This document shows, piece after piece, positions 57,327 to 64,000 of a stretch of DNA of 64,000 bases (the first letter of the stretch is position 1; each line of letters starts with the position of its first letter). Source of the stretch: Pseudocercospora fijiensis CIRAD86. Taxonomy: Eukaryota; Ascomycota; Dothideomycetes; Mycosphaerellales; Mycosphaerellaceae. The notes below the pieces were generated by a model. The model saw only the letters and a program-made list of their open reading frames with translations. It was not told where the DNA came from and made no database searches. Where the stretch lies: contig NW_006921544.1 of the NCBI RefSeq assembly GCF_000340215.1, positions 340,599-404,598 on the forward strand. The letters run 5' to 3'. The translations under genes were made by a program, and so were the position numbers.

Positions 57327-57554
57327 CGCCTCGTACAGTTCTATCTAAGGAAATAAGAGCAAAGGAATAAAGTCACAGCAACATCTCGAAGGCTAAAGAG
57401 CAAAATAATAGACAAAGTAAAGCAAAAGAGGGCAATAACTATAAGTATCAACACCGTAGGAACAAGCAGTAAGGACTGAAGCTATAGGGCGGTACTATAT
57501 TAACAGCGCGGAGAAGGCAAGGAAAATAACGTAGTAGAGGCAGGGAAAGACAAG
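57327..57554. other. CA-rich, TG-poor strand-asymmetric stretch
   Basis: From about 57,330 to 57,490 the plus strand has many CA and almost no TG and is purine-rich. No gene is seen. It lies between the end of the Gypsy pol relic and motif copy D, where the 3' untranslated part of the element would be. Confidence 0.5.
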
Positions 57555-60500
57555 CAATTATTTAGTCTCGGGATCTAGCTATAATTCTAGGCGGTCTTCG
57601 TCGCTAGACTAGTCGAGTTCCTCCTCGGAGTTAGAGTTAGATAGCTAGAAGTCCGGTTTACTATCGGAATTAATATCGGAAACGCTCTACGCGCAATTAA
57701 TACGTATATAACCCTCCCTTTGTTTATAAGTTATTCCTAATAGCTTACTAAGACGTATCTAGGGATACGTATAGTTGTTAGGCAGAATAGGATCTATAAT
57801 CGCAGTAGGATCCTCCTCTCGATAGGTATCTAAGGTCGGTAGAGGGTCTATAGAGGTATTAACTTCCTCCTCGGTCGGGGGAGGGCGGGTAGGCTCTCTT
57901 AATTCGACGACCTTCTTTAGGTTGGCCCGGGGGTACGAGTGCTTCAAGGTTGCACTATTAAGTTCCTAAAGACGGTACGCGGAACTATCGTAAAGGACCT
58001 CCTACACTCGGTAAGGTCCTTTCTATTTAAAGGCTAGCTTATAGGAGTAACTATATTCTAGCTCCGACCGGTATAGGAGAACTATATCGCCAACCTTTAG
58101 AGGCTCCTAATCAACAGCATTATAGTTATTAAAATACTACTTAGCCTCTTTACGAAGGCGCCGTTATCGAGCAAGTCCCTCCTAAGAAGTAGTAGTTATA
58201 TCCTTAAGAGCCTTAGCGCGTAGGGCAAGGAGATCCGCTCTAGTACGAACAGACCCCTAATCGTAAACGCTATACGTGCGATAGGATAACTTAATAGGAA
58301 GAACGGCGTCCCTCCTAATTATAAGCTCTGCTAGCGTAAGTCTAGTCGTATCGATAATAGTAGTTCGATCCGCCTAGAGAAGGGCTAGAACGCGGGTAGA
58401 GATAGGAACGGACCTATCCCCTCTATTAGTTATCTTAGATAGGGCATCAATTAAAGACCGATAGCTACGCTTAACAATAGCATTCGACTAGGGATAGTAC
58501 GGGGAGATGCGAACGTTCCTCGCCCTATACGAAACAAGTAGTACTTAAACTTCTTTAGCTATATTGTTTATAGCGTTGTCTAAGATAATCTCGTAAGGTG
58601 TTCCCTAGCGGCAAAACAGATCCTTAAACAGGAAGGTAGCTATATTACGAGCATTAATAGCGCCGCAGCCCTTGTAGAAATAATAGGCCTTCGGCTATCG
58701 AGAAAGACCTTCCCGAATAATATAGAGGCTGTTGTTCCGGCTTAGATAAACCCTATTACCGTACTATCGCTTACTAACTAATTAGGTAGCGGGGATACGT
58801 AGCTCGTCCGGCCGACGGTAGCTATTCCTAAAATTGCACTTAGGACAGCTCTTATAGTAGCGAGAGACATTAGCCTATACGCCGTCCTACTAGTAGCGCC
58901 GACGAAGGACATCGAAGGTGCCCTCCGCCGCCCGGTAGCCGAGCTTATCGTAAACGGAACGAAGGATCTCTTATCGGGCTGCTAGGTCGTTAATAATACG
59001 CTAGAGAGGTATATTAACTATCGCTTGTCGCTAAAGGATTCGATCTTTAACTAGGAATCGGCGAGAATAGCGAATAACCCGACGGTATTAACTCTTTAAT
59101 AGACTAGGTAATTTCTTCGTATAGGTTAGGAAGTAGGCGATATAATAGGAGTCGTCGGAGTAGACCCTATTAAGGATATTATCCCTCTCTAGTTCATCCG
59201 CCTTAGCTTTAGCCTAGTCCTTATCGTTAGTAGTAGGGTTCTCGTCGGGCTAGTTACTAGGTTAGTCGTTAGTAGCAGGGTTGGTAATTACTAGCATAGC
59301 ATTAATATAGAAGGCAGCGAAGAAGGTACGGTTAATTACCGTATCGATATCCTCTTCTTCTATTATTTCGGCGATGTCCTCTTCTATAGCGGGCCTTCTA
59401 GAAAGGCTATCCGGTCTAGTATGCTTCTTGCTAGGAACGTAGAAGACGTCGAAATCAAACAAATAGATTTAGGCAACCTACCGAGCTATCGTAGAGTTTA
59501 GTAGGTCGGAGGCTATACGGTTAAGTTAATAGACTAGCGTCTAAGCATCGATTTCTAAGCGAAAGAATACACTAAAGAGCTATAGTCGGAACTTCTTTAG
59601 AGCCTTATAGACTCTAAGGCATTCTCGCTTGCTAGTATCGTATCGGGCCTCGATCGGTTTCTATAGTCCGGAGTCGTACCTAATAGGATAACGCAAGGAT
59701 AGCTCCTTACGGTTACACTATATTAGTATCTCGCTATAGCCTTCCCCGCTCGAGTCGATAGTAACAATTATTAAGCCCGCACCCTCTAAGTAGTTAATAG
59801 ATATTAGTACAGGTGCGCTAACGAGTGCCTTAGTTACCGTATCCTTAGCCGCTTAGTAAACGGAGGTCTATTCGAATTTAGTATCCTTCTTAAGCAAGGC
59901 GTATAAGGGCTTGTATACTAATACAAAGTTCTCGACCTAGATACGGAAGTAGGAAACTACTCTAAGCTAGGTTCGGACATCCTTCTAATAGGTAGGATCT
60001 AGCTAGGACACTATCTTTAGGACCCGTATATTATTAGGATAGCGGCCGTTCTTATTAGTTACAAACCCGATAATATTTATTCGTTTATATAGGAGCTAAA
60101 GCTTCTCCCTATATACCGTTAGGTTAGCTCGCTCTAGGTCGTAGAGGACACTATCGAGGTTCTAAATATGTTCGAGAAAGAACCTACGGATGCTAGGCTC
60201 TACTTCTTTATTGTCGTACCTGGTTTTAGGGCCCTTAATGCCGATGTCGTCGAGGAAAGGTATCGCTATATAGGAGATATAGGCCGCGAGGACTTAGTTT
60301 ATAATACGAACGAACTAGGCTACGGAGTTGGTTGCCCCTTAAGGAAGGGTAGTCTGTCTATATAGCCTAAGAGGTGTCTCGAAACTAGTAAGGTCTCGGC
60401 TGTTAGGGTAGAGAGGGATCTAGTCGTAGCCCGAGAAAACATTAACTAGCGAGGCTACAATATAGTTAGCAAAAGCTTCCGAGAACCTATTAGTCTCCGG

Positions 60501-61100
60501 AGGAAGGTTAGTATCTCTAATCGTAACTGCGTTGAACTTTTATATAGCGTTAATTAGACGGTACTTCTTTAGTTCCCTAGGAGCTGTCTTCTTCTAAACT
60601 AGGAAGTATAGATTGCGATACGAGGCATAGGAAGGTTCTAAGGTGCTAGCCTTTACACGCTGTCGTATTATGTCCTTAACTATACCTCGTAGGCTTAGGT
60701 TTAGCTTGAAACCTAGGTAGGCCTAAGGCTTATATTCGATCGTTCGGATCTTCTACGGAGAGGCAACCTCCGGATTAATTCTGCCTAGGTAAGTAAAGTT
60801 ATATACTAATACAGCTTCGCGATTGTATAGAAGCTTATATAGCAGGTTAAGCTCAAGATCCGAAAGCTCTATACTAGGTTTGATCTTCGCAAGCCTTTCC
60901 GGTATTAGCCTTAAACCCCTAGGAATAGTAGAGAACTTTTTAGTAATATATCTCTAGTCGTACGGACTATCCCTAGGTAGCAATATTGCTTCCTAATTAA
61001 GACACTTTTGTCGCTAGTTAGGATTCCCGCTAGGATTAGACCTATCGGTAATATATACGCTACCCTTTATAGGCTTAATCTTATTAGCTACCCTCTTATA
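57555..61100 (-). pseudogene. Ty3/Gypsy pol relic (RT, RNase H, integrase)
   Basis: Minus-strand order, with Trp/Gln at RIP stops: an RT start LVxKKTAPRELKKYRLINAI near 60,580; PLRLYRQTTLPWGATNSV near 60,340; active site IPFLDDIGIKGPKTRY near 60,250; RNase H region CNRKELSLRYPIRYDSG near 59,680; the Gypsy-typical FDFDVFYVPSKKHTRPDSLS near 59,450; zinc motif region DKLGYRAAEGTFDVLRRRY near 58,900; integrase GTPYEIILDNAINNIAKEV near 58,590, then ISPYYPWSNAIVKRSYRSLI; and a basic C-terminal domain with LKHSYPRANLKKVVELREPT near 57,900. An acidic tail ends DPETK near 57,560. No gag or protease is seen to the right, so the element is 5'-truncated near 61,100. Orientation and integrase-last order are those of Gypsy, not Copia. 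Confidence 0.85.
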
Positions 61101-62537
61101 TAGGGTATGTATACTAATCGATTATCGAACCCGAGGTCGCTATAAGAAGGGTTATGTTAGTAGGTAGATAGGGTGGTAGTGAATTAGTATAGTATTCGAT
61201 AGAGGTCTAAGAGGAGAGGGAGGAAGGCAGGCTAGTTAGCCTAACGCCAAGCGCCAAGCCCTGCCTAAGGCATCAAGACCCTAGCTTCACTCGAGCCTAG
61301 TTATATACTAATCGCGTATAACCTCTTTAGTCCTAATACACGCTTCCCTTCTAAAGGCCGCGCCCTCGTAGCCGGTCTATGTTCTATTCTTAACCTCTAT
61401 CGCTACTAACTTAGTAGGTCTAGTAAGCTTCTTAGTCCGCGCTAAATTGAACACGCAATTACCGATTATGTAACTATATCAAACCTCACCTCTAATATAA
61501 TACAATGTCCAACTCTAACTACGCTATCCCTATATACAATAAAGTGATATATAACTATAAGAATTAAGGACTATCGACCAATTATAATACGAGCGCGTCT
61601 TCCCTACTATAATAGGTAGACGTACGAGGTATTACAGCACTGCCTCCGTTCTAAGTGATATCGTATCGAGTTCTTTGCGTCTACTCTTAAAAGACCTAGC
61701 AATGTCCGCTTCCGAGGGTTTGTCCGTTCCGAGGGTTATTATTCTTATTGTTCGTAGTTTCGCTAGCCTCAATTGGCTAGGTTTAGTAGCCTTTAAGTGT
61801 TAACCAATTATATCTTTTTAAAAAACTTAGTTCTTCTAGTTTCTATAGGTAAAGGCTATTATAAGTGTAGTAGTAGAGGTTCGCCTCGCTTAAAGGGTTA
61901 GATAGATCGAGGAGTAACCTATTATCCGCAAGATCGACCCCGGCTAGCTTAGCTCTATAGTTTTGCCCTTAGTTAGCCTATTAGTCGCTTAATCTTTTAA
62001 CTTAGTCAAAGTTTTAACTTAGCCTTAAAGTTTTAATTAAGGCTTAAAGTTTTAATTAAAGTTTGATTAAAGGTGCCTTAGGCTCGTAGTATAGGTAAGG
62101 TTGTGTCTATAGGCGTAGCGACAATAGTAAGTAATGTTAACAATAGCGGCGCTAGTCGTCTTAGCGCTAACTTTACCTTCTTCCAATTTCCTTCTTTAAC
62201 TAACAACAACTCGGCAACACCGTTACTAATATAGCCGCGCCGGCCGTGTCGCCCTTTAGTACAAGCGTAACGCCGTCGTTACTATTATTATTACTATTTA
62301 CGCGCGCGCCGTCCTCGCAGATCGCCTAGGCCTTAAGGCCTCGATAGAATAAGGGAGCAAGAGGGGGACCTAAATACTAGGAGAAGGGCCTTATAGGGCG
62401 CGTTAGTAGAGAGGTGGTTTCCTAAAAGAGCAGCGAATAGTTAACGCGTTATAGCGCGCTTGTTGACACTCGGTGCGCGTTCACTATAGTAGTATAGTCT
62501 TATTGTCCTAGTTTGCCGGCCTCTAATTAGTTAGCCT
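61101..62537. other. Non-coding, partly RIP-free stretch left of the chromodomain Gypsy element
   Basis: Patches near 61,200-61,290, 61,640-61,760 and 62,400-62,520 retain CA and TG. A tandem of GTTTTAACTTA/GTTTTAATTAA-like units runs 61,990-62,068. By position, the part next to motif copy C could be the 3' LTR of the chromodomain element (it starts TGCTATTAGG on the minus strand). No coding frame is supported. Confidence 0.4.
61990..62068 (+). repeat. A/T-rich tandem repeat, about 17-20 bp unit
   Basis: Four to five copies of a unit like CTTAAAGTTTTAATTAAGG (first copies TTTTAACTTAGTCAAAG). Non-coding, within a probable LTR or its flank. Confidence 0.8.
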
Positions 62538-62560
62538 AATAGCACCCCGGGGGTAGCATT
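62538..62560 (+). repeat. 23-bp motif, copy C
   Basis: Same layout as copies A and B with two changes (G at position 5, CG to GG at the centre). It shares a further eight bases, GTTCCTAG, with the right flank of copy A. It directly follows the end of the chromodomain polyprotein relic on the minus strand. Confidence 0.8.
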
Positions 62561-62619
62561 GTTCCTAGGCTTAGTAGTAACATTATAGGCATTATAAGCT
62601 CTTAGCCTTCTTCGTGTTC

Positions 62620-64000
62620 TTTACGCTAGTCTAATACTCATCTAACAACTTAGTTATATCCTTAAACGAGTCTTTAGCCTCCTACGAGTCCTATTTAGGT
62701 AAATAGCCTTACTATCTTAACAGGTACTCCTTCTTGCCTTTCCTAGTCCGGTGCTATAGGATACGTTCTATAGACTACAGCTCTTCGCTATCCGCTAGTA
62801 TGTCTTCGTATTTAGTAGGGGCTTTATCCCCCTCGCGTTAATAGTATAGCTTAAGGAGGGATATATAGAAGGTATTATAGATAGTGTAATAGGGTAGAAG
62901 CTATAACTAGTAGGCCTATATGCCCTTCGGTTCTCGGATACGGAATAGGCTAATATATCTTAGTGCGAGCTTGGGCCTTGTTTTGCTATCGGGTAATAGG
63001 TATTTGCGGATGCGGAGGTTCTTAGTGCTTAGCATAACTATGTCGCCTTGTTTGAAGGTTATTAGCGTATAGTGCTTGTCGTAGTAGGTCTTTTAGTACT
63101 CTTAAGCCTTTATCAACTTCTCGGCTATCTTAGTATAGATTTCTCGCATCTTCTAAACCCTCTTAATAGCCGCTAGTGTTTCGGGTACTTAACGCGCTTC
63201 CCTTTCCTTACGCTCGGCCTCGAGCGAGGTAAATAGATCTTATAGTAAGGCGGCGTTCTAGCCTATTATAGCAAAATAAGGCGACACCTTAGTAGATAAG
63301 TGGACACTGTTATTGTATACGAATTCAGCTAGTTATAGGAGGTTGACCCAGTCCTCGGGGTTCTTATTAATATAACTACGCAGGTACTGCTATAGGGTGG
63401 CATTCTGCCTCTCTGTTTGACCGTCAGTCTGTAGATAGAAGGCTATTAATAGCCGATGCTTTAGTCTTAGCTGTAGGCATATTTCGCTCTAATAGTACGA
63501 TGTAAATATCGAGCCCCTATCGGAGACTATCCCCTTAGGGGTTCCCTAATAGGTACAGAAGATATTAGTCTATAGCGCCTCTGCTATATTAATAGCAGTC
63601 TAATCCTTACGCGCCGGGATATATCGAGCGCCCTTAGTAAATCGATCTACTATAACAAGGATAGCATCGTACACTTCCCCCCTACGCTTAGTAGGCGGAA
63701 GTCCTATAATGAAGTCTATTATAAGCTCTACAAATAGCTTCTTTAGAACAGGGAGTGAAGACAACTCGCCGAATAGTAAGTGCTTCGGCGCTTTAACTCG
63801 TTAATATACGGCACACGTGTTTACGTAGTCCTTTATATCCCGCTTACTATTTAGCTAGTAGTATATACGCGATAGTAGCTCGTGCGACCTCTCTATACTA
63901 TAGTAACCGGCAAGCTTACTATTATAGTGTCGCTTAAGAAGTTCTTATCGGATCGAATGTTTAGCGGGGACATAGTATCTGCCCTTAAACTTCAAATGAC
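62620..64000 (-). pseudogene. Chromodomain Ty3/Gypsy (chromovirus) pol relic, partial at window edge
   Basis: The element enters from beyond the right edge. On the minus strand: an H2C2-type finger region LAGYYSIERSHELLSRIYY near 63,880; integrase VDRFTKGARYIPARKD near 63,640, GTPKGIVSDRGSIFTSYY near 63,530, DGQTERQNATL near 63,420 and NNSVHLSTKVSPYFA near 63,290; a basic RIRKYLLPDSKTRPKLALRY segment near 62,970; and a C-terminal chromodomain with TRKGKKEYLLR and YGYLPK near 62,740. Two aromatic/Trp positions of the chromodomain are TAG stops, and Cys and His codons in the finger are changed. Chromodomains steer such elements into heterochromatin (family knowledge). The N-terminal half lies outside the window. 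Confidence 0.9.

Overview
The window looks like a filamentous ascomycete chromosome, most plausibly a Dothideomycete. The grounds are a short (54 bp) GT-AG intron, compact single-exon genes, and a large block of transposons mutated in the pattern of repeat-induced point mutation (RIP, CpA to TpA on either strand). The class is an inference and no species is claimed.

The window splits in two near position 29,000. The left part (1-28,900) has ordinary base composition. Its first 17 kb hold almost no long open frame, only protein-like pieces broken by frameshifts. The one relic I can name is a DUF6589-type gene on the minus strand (10,690-13,320). Four genes I consider real follow: a long coiled-coil protein (19,091 to 17,178, minus), a two-exon C4HC3 zinc-finger protein (22,257 to 21,469, minus), a low-complexity nuclear-looking protein with a poly-alanine run (25,781 to 23,352, minus) and a membrane protein (26,239 to 27,675, plus). 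The last two are divergent and share a 457 bp intergenic space. I cannot assign a biochemical role to any of the four.

The right part (29,000-64,000) is a nest of dead transposons. CA and TG are scarce, TA is abundant and CG is kept, and many Trp and Gln codons have become TAG/TAA. From left to right: a pogo/Fot1-like DNA transposon with about 97 bp inverted ends and a TA target duplication (28,925-32,152); a Copia element (32,839 to about 38,612); a second Copia element (40,158-44,866); an unrecognised plus-strand relic (45,890-47,130); a hAT transposase relic (49,430-51,700); a 944-codon unrecognised frame (53,594-56,428); a Ty3/Gypsy pol (57,555-61,100); and a chromodomain Gypsy pol running off the right edge (62,620-64,000). 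Every recognisable transposon gene lies on the minus strand.

Most notable: (1) the pogo/Fot1 element sits in one copy of a tandem duplication whose other copy survives as an unmutated empty site, giving the exact insertion point and a local RIP comparison; (2) a 23-bp near-palindromic motif occurs at four places between 53.6 and 62.6 kb, at or near the 3' ends of the Gypsy-type units, and brackets the unrecognised 944-codon frame; (3) that frame has kept its reading frame with only RIP-type stops visible and may belong to an undescribed LTR-element protein. I found no CRISPR array, rRNA or convincing tRNA.
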